Assembly: GCA_965229625.1 (NCBI GenBank)
Contig: CBDDJJ010000001.1
Span: forward strand, 372,001-436,000
From: JANQIO01 sp965229625
GTDB lineage: Bacteria; Pseudomonadota; Gammaproteobacteria; Pseudomonadales; Halieaceae
DNA: 64,000 bases
Direction: 5' to 3'
Positions 17,018 to 26,635 of the stretch are shown here, piece by piece. A model generated the notes under the pieces. The model did no database searches. It was not told the origin of the DNA and worked only from the letters and a program-made list of their open reading frames with translations. The translations under genes and the position numbers were made by a program. Position 1 is the stretch's first letter, and every line of letters begins with the position of its first letter.

Positions 17018-17916
17018 GCCAGGCCTCGAATGGCGGTAGCGCTGGCCATCATGCCGAGCACGTAGAGCGTCACGCCGGTGCCGTTGTACCAGGGCGCCAG
17101 GGCTTTCGGGTCGCGGAGCATGCGTCGCATGGCGCCCAACTGCAGTCCCAGCAGGGTGGCGACTATGGCTGCGAACAGGGGCTGGCCCCAGTCGTAGAGC
17201 AGGGCGATAACAAACAGCTGGGGCACGCCCATGACCAGGCAGGCCACCTTGGCCGCGCGCTCCGGCCCCAGTTGGACAGGCAAACTGCGGATGCCCAGGG
17301 AGTGGTCGCCTTCCAGGGCCTTGAAATCGTTAAGCGTCATGATGCCGTGGGCGCCCAGGCTGTAGAGGGCGGCGAGCGCAAGGATTTCCTTGCCGGGCAG
17401 GGTGCCCAGGAAGACTGCCGCGCCGGTAATCCAGGCCAGGCCCTCGTAGGACACGCCCACGGCGAGGTTGCCCAGCCAGCCATTCTGCTTGAAGCGCAGC
17501 GGTGGCGCGCTGTAGGCCCAGGCCAGGACAAGGCCCACCAGGGTCGCCCAGAACACGGTGCTGCCAAGGCTCATGCCCAGCAGCAGGCTGAGGGCGGACC
17601 AGGTGACTGCATAGTACAGGCCCCACTGGCCCGGTACCCGTCCAGAGGGGATGGGCCTGTGGGGTTCATTGATGGCATCGACCTCGCGGTCGAACCAGTC
17701 ATTGACGACCTGGCTGGCGCCACAAACCATGGGCCCGGCCAGCACAACGCCGGCCAGCAGGAGCAACGGGGTGTCGAGTGGATTGGTGCCGGAGGATACG
17801 GCGCCGCATGCAAACGCCCACATGGGCGGAAACCACGTGATGGGCTTCAGTAGTTGCAGCATACCTCGCAGTTCAGGGCGGGAGCTGGGTGTAGGCGCCA
17901 TGGCTTCAGGAAGCAT
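17014..17916 (-). CDS. bchG: bacteriochlorophyll synthase (geranylgeranyl transferase)
   Basis: About 300 residues, a UbiA-superfamily integral membrane prenyltransferase that esterifies bacteriochlorophyllide a with geranylgeranyl diphosphate. The first Asp-rich motif is NDWFDREVDAINEPHRPIPS and the second is LNDFKALEGD; multiple membrane helices surround them. The start is uncertain: ATG 17916 lies where transcription should begin from the promoter at 17923-17963, so translation may be leaderless or may begin at the ATG at 17901 (MAPTPSS). An open-frame ATG at 17955 lies inside the operator and is rejected. First gene of the bchG - transporter - bchP unit. Confidence 0.93.
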   Translation of the reverse strand: MLPEAMAPTPSSRPELRGMLQLLKPITWFPPMWAFACGAVSSGTNPLDTPLLLLAGVVLAGPMVCGASQVVNDWFDREVDAINEPHRPIPSGRVPGQWGLYYAVTWSALSLLLGMSLGSTVFWATLVGLVLAWAYSAPPLRFKQNGWLGNLAVGVSYEGLAWITGAAVFLGTLPGKEILALAALYSLGAHGIMTLNDFKALEGDHSLGIRSLPVQLGPERAAKVACLVMGVPQLFVIALLYDWGQPLFAAIVATLLGLQLGAMRRMLRDPKALAPWYNGTGVTLYVLGMMASATAIRGLA

Positions 17917-17919
17917 GAC

Positions 17920-17963
17920 TGTAATATAGAAACTACACCAATGACTGTCAATCAAAATGGACA
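17920..17963 (-). promoter_or_regulatory. bchG promoter with two PpsR/CrtJ operators
   Basis: Two exact TGT-N12-ACA palindromes at 17920-17937 and 17946-17963 are separated by 8 bp. On the minus strand the -35 TTGACA sits in the upstream operator, then 17 bp, then the -10 TATATT in the downstream operator, the same architecture as the bchC promoter in this window. Confidence 0.82.
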
Positions 17964-18026
17964 GTCAAACGAGTAAGGTACGCGGGCAAACTTGATTCAG
18001 ATTGGAAAATGGCGCGATACAGCGCC

Positions 18027-19412
18027 TTAGCCGGCCTCGTCCCCCGGGCCATCGATTTCATAGCGGCGTAGTTTGGCATAGAGACTTTGCCGGCTGAGGC
18101 CCAGCAGCTCGGCCGCGGAAGCGCGATTGTCATGAGTCAGGGACAGCGCTGCCTCAATGCACAGCGCTTCGATGACATCGGTGGACTCGCGTACCAGGTC
18201 TTTCAGGGGTACCCGGCCCACGCGCTTGGTGATCTGCTCGATAGAGCGGGGCAGTTGCGCTACCGAGGGGTGTTCTTTCATCACCCTGCGGCCTACATCG
18301 CGGATAAAGAAGGCGAGGTGTTTACCGCGCGCATTGGTAAGTGCGATCGCCGACACTTCGACATCGGCAGTGGAGCCCTGCTCACCCTGCAGCGTTGTGC
18401 TGAACAGTTTGACGCTGGCGTTCTTTCGCAGGTTTGTCAGCAGCACGCTGAGGTCGACCCCGGAGCGGCCCAGCCAGCGGTCCGCCAGTTGCCCGAGCAC
18501 CTGGTCCTGGGAAACCACCTGGGCCAGTTCCAGGAATGCCTGGTTGGCGGCGACTATCCTGCCGTCCTCGTCGGTCAGCAGGATGGCATCCGGTGATGCT
18601 TGCGAAGAAGCGCTCAGCAGTGCATCGGCGCCGTGGTCTGCGCTGGCGCCGTCGGCGCCGTGTTCGGCAAGCCTGACCAGGAAGCGCGCCTCGCTGCCCT
18701 GGCGCAGGAAGGTGGCAAACACATCAAAACAGTGGCCTCCGCCTTCGCTGTGCACCTCTTCAAGGCTGCCGCGGCCGGCAATGCGCACTTCATCCAGAAA
18801 TGCCTTGATGCTGCGTTGACCGGTTTTATCCAGGCCCAGGGGGAAGGGTTTGCCGGCGATGGAGTCCTGATCCGGGGCGAGCAGGGCGGCAGCGCGTGGG
18901 TTCGATTCGATGACCCGCTGGCTATCGCCGTCGACGACGATGATGGCGTCGCTGACCATGTCGAACAGTCGTTTGTAGCGGGTTTCGATCTGGCGCAGCC
19001 GCCAGTAGTCCTGCTCCAGGGCCTGCTGGGCGTTCATCAACTGCTGGCGCAGGTTGGCCTCGGGCCTCATGTCCTGTCCCAGCACCAGTATTCCGGTGCC
19101 GTCCCGGGCGACGGCTCGATAGCGCACCAGCAGTTCGCTGTCGCCCTCTACCTCGTGGCTGGCATCACAGCTGGCGACTGTCCCGGGGCTTGTGCTGACC
19201 TGTTCCAGCAGTTCATCGACCCGCGGGCGGCTTTCTGCCGTGGCCAGGTCGCGCAGCACCTGGCCGATCCAGCTGTCATCGACAGCGCCGGCGAGATCTT
19301 CATTATTTACGGACAATTCAAGAATGCAGCCACTGGAGTCCAGCAGCATGGTGAAGTCGGCCATTCTCGTTACGAGGTCGGCCGATGCCTGAGGGTCCAA
19401 CTGACCTAGCAC
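18027..19412 (-). CDS. ppsR: PpsR/CrtJ-type redox-responsive repressor of photosynthesis genes
   Basis: 461 residues from a GTG at 19412. Layout is as in PpsR: an N-terminal PAS-like domain, a Gln-rich helical linker (ANLRQQLMNAQQALEQDY, about residues 120-137), two PAS domains (about 150-245 and 270-370) and a C-terminal Fis-type helix-turn-helix (DNRASAAELLGLSRQSLYAK). Cys418 in the HTH (ALCIEAAL) matches the redox Cys of Rhodobacter PpsR by position; other cysteines are at 29, 82 and 228. It should bind the TGT-N12-ACA sites found throughout this cluster. It lies between bchG and the divergent bchF, the standard place. Confidence 0.95.
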   Translation of the reverse strand: MLGQLDPQASADLVTRMADFTMLLDSSGCILELSVNNEDLAGAVDDSWIGQVLRDLATAESRPRVDELLEQVSTSPGTVASCDASHEVEGDSELLVRYRAVARDGTGILVLGQDMRPEANLRQQLMNAQQALEQDYWRLRQIETRYKRLFDMVSDAIIVVDGDSQRVIESNPRAAALLAPDQDSIAGKPFPLGLDKTGQRSIKAFLDEVRIAGRGSLEEVHSEGGGHCFDVFATFLRQGSEARFLVRLAEHGADGASADHGADALLSASSQASPDAILLTDEDGRIVAANQAFLELAQVVSQDQVLGQLADRWLGRSGVDLSVLLTNLRKNASVKLFSTTLQGEQGSTADVEVSAIALTNARGKHLAFFIRDVGRRVMKEHPSVAQLPRSIEQITKRVGRVPLKDLVRESTDVIEALCIEAALSLTHDNRASAAELLGLSRQSLYAKLRRYEIDGPGDEAG

Positions 19413-19551
19413 GCGCAGTATCCGTTTCTCTGTGAAGGGTGGCTTTTACCGCGGTCAGATGACGCGGTTGGCGCGAATCCGACCGTTGGCCGTGCGAGCG
19501 CGTCGCTTGCATATACCTCGGTCATTCGAGTTAATCGCAAACCCTGCGATA

Positions 19552-19595
19552 TGTCAAATTTATTGGACTTCATCAAGTGTAAGGTAATATTGACA
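19552..19595 (+). promoter_or_regulatory. bchF superoperon promoter with PpsR/CrtJ operator pair
   Basis: An exact TGT-N12-ACA (TGTAAGGTAATATTGACA, 19578-19595) and a one-mismatch TGT-N12-ACT (19552-19569) are 8 bp apart. A promoter TTGGAC (19563-19568), 16 bp, TAATAT (19585-19590) runs toward bchF, overlapped by both operators. The remaining intergenic DNA between ppsR and bchF (19413-19658) shows nothing else clear. Confidence 0.75.
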
Positions 19596-19658
19596 GTTTC
19601 ATCGGCAAGCGCTAGATTGCTACCTAATCCAAACAAAAAACGGCACCCGCCCGTCGTG

Positions 19659-20162
19659 ATGACAGACACCGCATCGTCACAAGTGATTTCTCTCTACACG
19701 CCCGAACAACGTCGTAGACGGGATGCTACGCGCTGGACCCTGGTGCAAGGTGTGTTGGCGCCGCTGCAGTTCCTGGTGTTTATTGTCAGCCTCCTGCTGG
19801 TCCTGAAATTCCTTTCGACGGGGGAAGGCCTGGCAGCCGCAACCTGGTCGGTGGTAATAAAAACCGCGGTTTTATACACCATAATGGTCACCGGCGCCAT
19901 TTGGGAGAAGGAGGTCTTCGGCCAGTACCTGTTTGCGTCGGCCTTCTACTGGGAAGACGTGGTCAGCATGCTGGTGATTGCGCTGCACACCGCCTACCTG
20001 CTGGCCTGGTTGTTTGAGCTGGCCTCACCGGTGACCCAGATGACCATTGCGCTGGCCGCCTATGCGGTATATGTGGTCAACGCGGCCCAGTTCCTCATCA
20101 AGCTGCGACGCGCGCGACTCGAGTCTGACGAGCCCCCTGCCTTACACCTGGTGCAGTCATGA
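19659..20162 (+). CDS. bchF: 3-vinyl bacteriochlorophyllide hydratase
   Basis: 167 residues, typical for BchF. It hydrates the C3 vinyl group to hydroxyethyl on the way to bacteriochlorophyll a. Hydrophobic segments (PLQFLVFIVSLLLVLKFL, VLYTIMVTGAIWEKEVFG, MLVIALHTAYLLAWL) fit a membrane enzyme, and WEKEVFGQYLFASAFYWEDVVS is the family hallmark. The frame is open back to 19551, through the operators and predicted promoter, so the ATG at 19659 is chosen; its ribosome site is weak. First gene of the bchFNBHLM-lhaA-puh superoperon, overlapping bchN by 4 bp. Confidence 0.93.
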   Translation: MTDTASSQVISLYTPEQRRRRDATRWTLVQGVLAPLQFLVFIVSLLLVLKFLSTGEGLAAATWSVVIKTAVLYTIMVTGAIWEKEVFGQYLFASAFYWEDVVSMLVIALHTAYLLAWLFELASPVTQMTIALAAYAVYVVNAAQFLIKLRRARLESDEPPALHLVQS

Positions 20163-21433
20163 ACGGTGCCGTCCTCGCCAGTGATTCGAAGCTGCAGGCG
20201 AGGCAGGAGCGGGGGCAGCGCGCGGTATTCTGTGGCCTGACGTCCATAGTCTGGCTGCATCGCAAGATCCAGGATGCCTTCTTCCTGGTGGTCGGCTCCC
20301 GGACCTGCGCCCACCTCCTGCAGTCCGCGGCCGGCGTGATGATTTTTGCCGAGCCCCGCTTTGCGACCGCGATTTTGCAGGACAAGGACCTGGCGGGACT
20401 CGCTGACTGCAACGAGGAACTGGACCGGGTCGTGGGCCAGTTGGTAGAGCGCCGACCCGATATCAAGACCGTGTTCCTGGTGGGAAGCTGCCCATCGGAG
20501 GTGATAAAGCTGGACCTGGGGAATGCCGCCCAGCGGCTGCAGCGCAATCACGGTGGCAGTGTCCGCTTCGTCGATTTCACCGGCAGCGGTATCGAGACCA
20601 CCTTCACCGAGGGCGAAGACAGCTGCCTGCAGCGAATCGTGCCGGAACTCCCGGCAGACGATGTTGAGCAACTGCTGGTGGTGGGCACCCTGGCGGATAT
20701 TGTCGAGGACCAGTTCCTGCGACTGTTCGATGCCCTGGGTATTGCCAATGTTCGCTTTTTCCCCGGCCGGCGCGCCGAGGACCTGCCTCCGGTGGGTGCC
20801 GGTACCCGGGTCCTGCTGGCACAGCCCTGGCTCGGGGATACCTCCCGCGCCCTGCTGGAGCGCGGCGCGACGCTGTTGCAGGCGCCGTTCCCGCTGGGCG
20901 CAGAGGGCACACTCGCCTGGCTACAAGCTGCGGCGGATGCCTTCGGTGTGCCCGCGGAACGTTTCGAAGAGGTAACAGCCGCGCCGTACCAGCGGGCCTG
21001 CAAGGCGCTGGCAATACACCGTGAGCGCCTGGCCGGGCAGACTGTCAGCCTGCTGCCGGACTCACAGCTGGAAATCCCCCTGGCCAGGTTCCTGGCCGCT
21101 GAATGTGACATGCAACTGGGGGAGGTGGGCACACCCTTCCTGGAGCAGGCCCTGATGTCGGAAGAACTCGCGCGCCTGCCCGAGGGGACACTGCTGACTG
21201 AGGGCCAGGACCTTGAGCCGCAGCTGGCACGACTGCGTGAAGCGCGGCCGGACCTGACCGTCTGCGGACTGGGCATTGCCAACCCGCTGGAAGCCGAGGG
21301 CCTGCGCACCAAGTGGTCCATCGAACTGGTGTTCACGCCGATCCAGGGTTTCGACCAGGCCGCCGACCTGGCTGGCCTGTTCACCCGGCCGCTGGCGCGG
21401 GAACAGCGTCTTGGAGGTTTCCAATGGAGCTGA
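20159..21433 (+). CDS. bchN: dark-operative protochlorophyllide reductase, subunit N
   Basis: 424 residues. Together with BchB it forms the NifDK-like catalytic component that reduces ring D of protochlorophyllide without light, fed by BchL. The three cysteine ligands of the shared 4Fe-4S cluster are seen at Cys25 (VFCGLTS), in GSRTCAHLL and in VGSCPSEV. ATG overlaps the bchF stop (ATGA) and the 3' end overlaps bchB by 10 bp, consistent with translational coupling. Confidence 0.96.
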   Translation: MNGAVLASDSKLQARQERGQRAVFCGLTSIVWLHRKIQDAFFLVVGSRTCAHLLQSAAGVMIFAEPRFATAILQDKDLAGLADCNEELDRVVGQLVERRPDIKTVFLVGSCPSEVIKLDLGNAAQRLQRNHGGSVRFVDFTGSGIETTFTEGEDSCLQRIVPELPADDVEQLLVVGTLADIVEDQFLRLFDALGIANVRFFPGRRAEDLPPVGAGTRVLLAQPWLGDTSRALLERGATLLQAPFPLGAEGTLAWLQAAADAFGVPAERFEEVTAAPYQRACKALAIHRERLAGQTVSLLPDSQLEIPLARFLAAECDMQLGEVGTPFLEQALMSEELARLPEGTLLTEGQDLEPQLARLREARPDLTVCGLGIANPLEAEGLRTKWSIELVFTPIQGFDQAADLAGLFTRPLAREQRLGGFQWS

Positions 21434-22986
21434 GCCTGTGGACCTATGAAGGGCCGCCCCATGTCGGCGCCATCCGGGTAGCGGCATCCATGGAGGGAGT
21501 GCACCTGTTGCTGCACTCTCCCCAGGGCGACACCTACGCCGACCTGCTGTTCACTATGATCGAACGGCACAAGCGCCGCCCCCCGGTGACCTATACAACG
21601 TTCCAGGCCCGCGACCTCGGCGACGACACCGCCAACCTGGTCTTGCGCGCCGCCCAGGATGCCTGCGAGCACCACCAGCCGCAGTTGCTGCTGGTCGGGG
21701 ATTCCTGCACCGCGGAACTGCTGCAGGACCAGCCGGGCACCCTGGTAAACGGCGCCGGCCTGCCGATTCCGGTCATCCCGCTGGAGATGCTGGCCTATTC
21801 GCGCAAGGAAAACTGGGGCGCCAGTGAAACGCTCTACAGCCTGGTGCGCGGCCTGCTGGCCGGCAAGGCGCCGGCGCCGGGCACCGCCCGTCCGGAACGC
21901 GACCCGGCGCGCGCCCCCAGCGTCAACCTGCTGGGCCCAAGCAGCCTGGGTTTCCGCTGCCGGGATGACGTGCGCGAAATCACTGAACTGCTCGCCCGCG
22001 TAGGCGTGGCGGTCAACGTGGTCGCACCGCTGGGCGCCAGGCCTGCCGACCTGCTGCGAATCCCCGAGGCGGACGCCAACGTGTGCCTGTACCCGGAAGT
22101 CGCGGACAGCACCTGCGACTGGCTGAAACGCAGTTTCGGCCAACCGCTGATTCGCACCATACCGATTGGCGTGGGCGCGACACGAGACTTCCTGCGCGAA
22201 ATTGCGAGTGTGACCGGCGCCGATGTTTCCGCCGTGTTGGACGAAGAGCTGTCCAACTTGCCCTGGTATTCACGCTCGGTGGATTCCACCTACCTCACCG
22301 GCAAGCGGGTATTCATTTTTGCCGATGCCAGCCACGCGGTGGCAGCTGCGAGAATTGCCAACGAAGAGCTTGGCTTTGACGTGGTCGGCCTCGGTACCTA
22401 CGCCCGCGAGCAGGCGCGCGACGTGCGACAGATGGCACGCTCCCTGGGGCTGGAAGCCCTGATCACTGACGACTACCTGGTCGTGGAGCGTGCGGTGGCC
22501 GAACTGCAGCCCGAGCTGGTGCTGGGCACCCAGATGGAGCGCCACATCGCCAAGCGCCAGGGCATAGGCTGCGCGGTGATTTCCACCCCGGCGCACGTCC
22601 AGGACTACCCGGCGCGCTACTCACCGCAGATGGGTTTTGAAGGCGCCAACGTGATCTTCGATAGCTGGGTGCACCCGCTGATGATGGGGCTGGAAGAGCA
22701 CCTGCTGACCATGTTCCGTGAAGACTTCGAATTCAATGAAGAGGTCACTGCTTCGCATTTGGCCTCCGGCGGCGGCAGCCACGAACGGGCTGCACCCCAG
22801 CCTGCTGCCGAAGCCGACAGCGCGACACTGGCCTGGGGCCCGGACGCAGAAAAAGAACTCAAGAAAATACCGTTTTTCGTGCGCGGTAAAGCACGCCGCA
22901 ACACGGAGCGCTATGCCGCCGAACGTGGCCTGACAAAGATTGACCTGGATACGCTGTATGAAGCAAAAGCGCACTTCAGCAACTGA
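21424..22986 (+). CDS. bchB: dark-operative protochlorophyllide reductase, subunit B
   Basis: 520 residues from the ATG at 21424 inside the end of bchN; the longer frame from 21313 is a shadow extension. Asp36 is present at the exact residue number of the aspartate that serves as the fourth, non-cysteine ligand of the 4Fe-4S cluster in Rhodobacter BchB. A C-terminal domain after a variable linker (about residues 440-465) carries WGPDAEKELKKIPFFVRGKA, the small conserved tail domain of BchB/ChlB. Overlaps bchH by 29 bp. Confidence 0.96.
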   Translation: MELSLWTYEGPPHVGAIRVAASMEGVHLLLHSPQGDTYADLLFTMIERHKRRPPVTYTTFQARDLGDDTANLVLRAAQDACEHHQPQLLLVGDSCTAELLQDQPGTLVNGAGLPIPVIPLEMLAYSRKENWGASETLYSLVRGLLAGKAPAPGTARPERDPARAPSVNLLGPSSLGFRCRDDVREITELLARVGVAVNVVAPLGARPADLLRIPEADANVCLYPEVADSTCDWLKRSFGQPLIRTIPIGVGATRDFLREIASVTGADVSAVLDEELSNLPWYSRSVDSTYLTGKRVFIFADASHAVAAARIANEELGFDVVGLGTYAREQARDVRQMARSLGLEALITDDYLVVERAVAELQPELVLGTQMERHIAKRQGIGCAVISTPAHVQDYPARYSPQMGFEGANVIFDSWVHPLMMGLEEHLLTMFREDFEFNEEVTASHLASGGGSHERAAPQPAAEADSATLAWGPDAEKELKKIPFFVRGKARRNTERYAAERGLTKIDLDTLYEAKAHFSN

Positions 22987-25900
22987 TAACACGCCCATCA
23001 GGGTCGTGGTGGTCACCCTCGACAATCACCTGAACTCGGTGATGAAGGAAGCGCATGCCGAGTTGAAGAAGGTCCTGCCCGGGCTGGAACTCGCTATGCA
23101 CGCCGCCACCAACTGGGAGGCGGATCCCGACGCGCTGGACGCGTGCCACGCCGATATCGCCGCGGGCGACATCATCGTGGTCACCATGCTGTTCCTGGAG
23201 CACCAGATCAACGCGGTGCTGCCGGCGCTGGTGGCGCGGCGGGATGACTGCGACGCCATGATCTGCTGCATGTCAGCGGCGGAAGTGATGAAGCTCACCC
23301 GCATGGGTCGTTTCAGCATGGACGGTGAAGCCACTGGTCCCATGGCGCTGCTGAAACGCCTGCGCGGCAAGAGCAAGGGATCGAAGCAGGGGGCCGGTGC
23401 ACAGCAGGTGTCCATTCTGCGGCAGTTGCCCAGGATCCTGCGCTTCATCCCGGGTACCGCCCAGGACGTGCGCGCCTACTTCCTGACCCTGCAGTACTGG
23501 CTGGCAGCCAGCGAAGAAAACGTCTGCGAGATGGTGGCCTTCCTGGTGGACCGTTACGCCGCCGGTGAACGGGAATCCCTGCGCGGCAGCCTCAAGGTGG
23601 CGCCGCCGGTTGAGTACCCGGAGACCGGTGTCTATCACCCGAGGATGAAAGGCCGCATCAGCGCCAGGTCCAGCAGCCTGCCGCGCAAGCGTGGCAAGTC
23701 CGGCAGGGTGGGCATCCTGTTGATGCGCTCTTATGCCCTGGCCGGCAACACTGCCCACTACGATGCCGTGATAGCGGCCCTGGAAGCCCGCGGCTTCAGC
23801 GTGGTGCCGGCATTCGCCAGCGGCCTCGATGCCCGGCCCGCAGTGCACAGCTACTTCATCAAGGACGGGGAAACCACGGTCGACGCGGTGATATCGCTGA
23901 CCGGCTTTTCGCTGGTCGGCGGGCCTGCCTACAACGATGCCGAGGCCGCGGAAGAACTGCTCGCCGGCCTCGACGTGCCCTACATCGCCGCACAGCCGCT
24001 GGAGTTCCAGAGTGTGGACCAGTGGCAGCATTCCGAACACGGCCTCACACCCATTGAGGCCACCATGATGGTCGCCATCCCGGAACTGGAAGGGGCGACC
24101 GGACCCATTATCTATGGTGGCCGCTCGGCGGATGGCGCCGAGGATATGTCGCCGCATCACGAACGCATCGACACCCTGGTAGGCCGGGTGGCGCGCCTGG
24201 TGGAGCTGCGCAAGCAACCGCGCGCAGAGCGCAAGCTCGCAGTGGTGCTGTTCAACTTCCCGCCCAACGGCGGCAACACCGGTACCGCAGCCCAGCTGTC
24301 GGTGTTCAGTTCGCTCTACAACACGCTGGAGATGCTGGCGCGGGAAGGCTACACGGTGGACCTGCCGAAAAGCCCCGACGCCTTGCGTGAAGCCGTGACC
24401 GAAGGCAACGCCCTGCAGTATGGCGTGTATGCCAACGTCCACGATCGTATCGACGTCGACGACCACCTGGCCCGCGAAATGAACCTGGAGGAAATCGAAG
24501 CCCAGTGGGGGCCGGCCCCGGGCAAGCAGCTCAGCGACGGCCGTTCCCTGTTTGTACTGGGTGCCCAGTTTGGCAATGTGCTGGTGGGCGTGCAGCCGGC
24601 CTTCGGCTGGGAAGGTGACCCGATGCGCCTGCTGTTCGAGCAGGGCTTTGCGCCGACCCACGCGTTCAGCGCGTTCTACCGCTACCTGCGCGAGGACTTC
24701 GGTGCCTCCGCTGTGCTGCATTACGGCACTCACGGTGCCCTCGAATTCATGCCGGGCAAACAGGTGGGCATGTCCGGCGCCTGCTGGCCGGACCGCCTGA
24801 TTGGGGATCTGCCGCACTACTACCTGTACGCATCCAATAACCCGTCAGAGGGGCTGTTGGCCAAGCGCCGTAGCGCCGCCACCTTGATTACCTACATGAC
24901 ACCGCCTGTCACCGAGTCGGAGCTGTATCGCGGCCTGGTGGAACTGAAGGAGTCTATCGGTCACTGGCGCACCCGCGACGAGGCCGAGCAGGCAGCCTGC
25001 AGCGAACAGGCGGCATTGATTCAATCCCAGGCTGCCGCGCTGGACCTTGCTGAACTGGAGCCGGTCTGGGATCACACCAGCGCCGATGTGATCGAAGCCC
25101 TGCGTCGGCAGCTGATCGAGCTTGAACACACGCTGATTCCCTTTGGCCTGCACGAAGTAGGGGCCCCAATACCCCAGGAACAGCGCCGCGAGCTGTTGCG
25201 CTCAGTCGCTCGTGCCAGCCATAGCCTGGAACTGGAGGACAGTCAGCTTGAAGCCATGATGGATGGCGCCGCGGTCAAGGCCGATGGTGTGTCGGCTGAG
25301 GTGATGGAATCCCTCGCCGGTGTGGCGGGCCAACTCAAGAGCAATGACGAGTTGCCGGCCATCCTGCACGCCCTGGACGGCGGCTTTGTACGGCCTGCGC
25401 CCGGCGGTGACCTGCTGCGCAATCCCGATGTGCTGCCTACCGGGCGCAATCTCCACGGCTTCGACCCCTATTGCCTGCCCTCGGCGTTTGCCGTGCGGGA
25501 AGGGCGGGGCCAGGCTGAGGACCTGCTGGCGCGACATGCCCAGGAAGGCAGCGGCCTGCCGGAGTCCATTGCCCTGGTGCTGTGGGGCAGCGACAACATG
25601 AAGAACGAGGGCGCGCCGATCGCCCAGGCACTGGCGCTGATGGGCGCCGAGCCGCGTCGCGACGGCTACGGTCGACTGTGCGGCGCCCAGCTCATTCCGC
25701 TGGAAGAACTGGGACGGCCGCGCATCGATGTGGTGATTACCCTGTCAGGCATTTTCCGCGACCTGCTGCCCTTGCAGACCCGTATGCTGGCTGAAGCAGC
25801 CCTGCTGGCGGCCTCGGCTGACGAGGCGCCGGAACAGAATTTTGTGCGCAAGCACAGCCTGGCCTACCAGGCCCAGCACAACTGTGACCTGGAAACCGCG

Positions 25901-26635
25901 TCGCTGCGCGTGTTCAGCAATGCCGAAGGGGCCTACGGCTCCAACGTCAACCTGCTGGTGGACAGCGCGCGCTGGGAAGAAGAAGACGAACTGGCCGAGG
26001 CCTACAGCCGCCGCAAGTGTTTTGCCTATGGCTGTGATGGCCAGCCGGCACAGCAGGCCGAGCTATTGCAGAGCATGCTCGGTGGAGTCGACCTGGCCTA
26101 CCAGAACCTGGATTCCGTGGAACTCGGTGTGACCACCGTGGACCACTACTTTGACACCCTCGGCGGTATCAGCCGGGCGGTGCAGCGCTCGCGCGGCAGC
26201 GAGGTGCCGGTCTATATCTCCGACCAGACCATGGCCAACGGCAAGGTGCGGACCCTGTCGGAGCAGCTCGCCCTGGAAACCCGGTCGCGCATGCTCAATC
26301 CCAAGTGGTACGAAAGCATGCTGCAGCACGGCTATGAAGGCGTGCGCAGCATCGAGACTCACGTCACTAACACGGTGGGCTGGTCTGCCACGACCGGCCA
26401 GGTGGCACCGTGGGTATACCAGCGCCTGTCTGAGACGTTCATTCTCGACGAAGACATGCGCAAGCGGCTCGCAGAGCTCAATCCATCGGCCTCGGTCAAG
26501 GTGGCTCACCGCCTGCTCGAGGCCCACGAACGTCAGTACTGGCACCCTGACGAAAACACGCTCAATGCGCTCAAGCAGGCCGGGGAAGACCTCGAAGACT
26601 GGCTTGAAGGCATTTCACCGGAGGTAGCGGCGTGA
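22958..26635 (+). CDS. bchH: magnesium chelatase, large catalytic subunit H
   Basis: 1225 residues, normal for BchH. It binds protoporphyrin IX and inserts Mg with the BchI/BchD AAA+ motor encoded at 51.8-54.5 kb. The CobN/Mg-chelatase fold is evident, with VLHYGTHGALEFMPGKQVG and AEGAYGSNVNLLVDSARWE-type conserved stretches and NTVGWSATTGQVAPWVYQ near the end. The start ATG 22958 is chosen over 22940; both lie inside bchB. The stop overlaps the bchL GTG start. Confidence 0.97.
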   Translation: MKQKRTSATDNTPIRVVVVTLDNHLNSVMKEAHAELKKVLPGLELAMHAATNWEADPDALDACHADIAAGDIIVVTMLFLEHQINAVLPALVARRDDCDAMICCMSAAEVMKLTRMGRFSMDGEATGPMALLKRLRGKSKGSKQGAGAQQVSILRQLPRILRFIPGTAQDVRAYFLTLQYWLAASEENVCEMVAFLVDRYAAGERESLRGSLKVAPPVEYPETGVYHPRMKGRISARSSSLPRKRGKSGRVGILLMRSYALAGNTAHYDAVIAALEARGFSVVPAFASGLDARPAVHSYFIKDGETTVDAVISLTGFSLVGGPAYNDAEAAEELLAGLDVPYIAAQPLEFQSVDQWQHSEHGLTPIEATMMVAIPELEGATGPIIYGGRSADGAEDMSPHHERIDTLVGRVARLVELRKQPRAERKLAVVLFNFPPNGGNTGTAAQLSVFSSLYNTLEMLAREGYTVDLPKSPDALREAVTEGNALQYGVYANVHDRIDVDDHLAREMNLEEIEAQWGPAPGKQLSDGRSLFVLGAQFGNVLVGVQPAFGWEGDPMRLLFEQGFAPTHAFSAFYRYLREDFGASAVLHYGTHGALEFMPGKQVGMSGACWPDRLIGDLPHYYLYASNNPSEGLLAKRRSAATLITYMTPPVTESELYRGLVELKESIGHWRTRDEAEQAACSEQAALIQSQAAALDLAELEPVWDHTSADVIEALRRQLIELEHTLIPFGLHEVGAPIPQEQRRELLRSVARASHSLELEDSQLEAMMDGAAVKADGVSAEVMESLAGVAGQLKSNDELPAILHALDGGFVRPAPGGDLLRNPDVLPTGRNLHGFDPYCLPSAFAVREGRGQAEDLLARHAQEGSGLPESIALVLWGSDNMKNEGAPIAQALALMGAEPRRDGYGRLCGAQLIPLEELGRPRIDVVITLSGIFRDLLPLQTRMLAEAALLAASADEAPEQNFVRKHSLAYQAQHNCDLETASLRVFSNAEGAYGSNVNLLVDSARWEEEDELAEAYSRRKCFAYGCDGQPAQQAELLQSMLGGVDLAYQNLDSVELGVTTVDHYFDTLGGISRAVQRSRGSEVPVYISDQTMANGKVRTLSEQLALETRSRMLNPKWYESMLQHGYEGVRSIETHVTNTVGWSATTGQVAPWVYQRLSETFILDEDMRKRLAELNPSASVKVAHRLLEAHERQYWHPDENTLNALKQAGEDLEDWLEGISPEVAA

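Noticed and set aside
20548..22143. Long minus-strand open frame opposite bchN/bchB (531 codons)
   Set aside because: Composition is typical of GC-rich antisense frames, it has no recognisable domain and the plus-strand genes are unambiguous.
23273..24817. Long minus-strand open frame opposite bchH (514 codons)
   Set aside because: His/Gln/Gly-rich shadow of the bchH coding strand without any domain or ribosome site.
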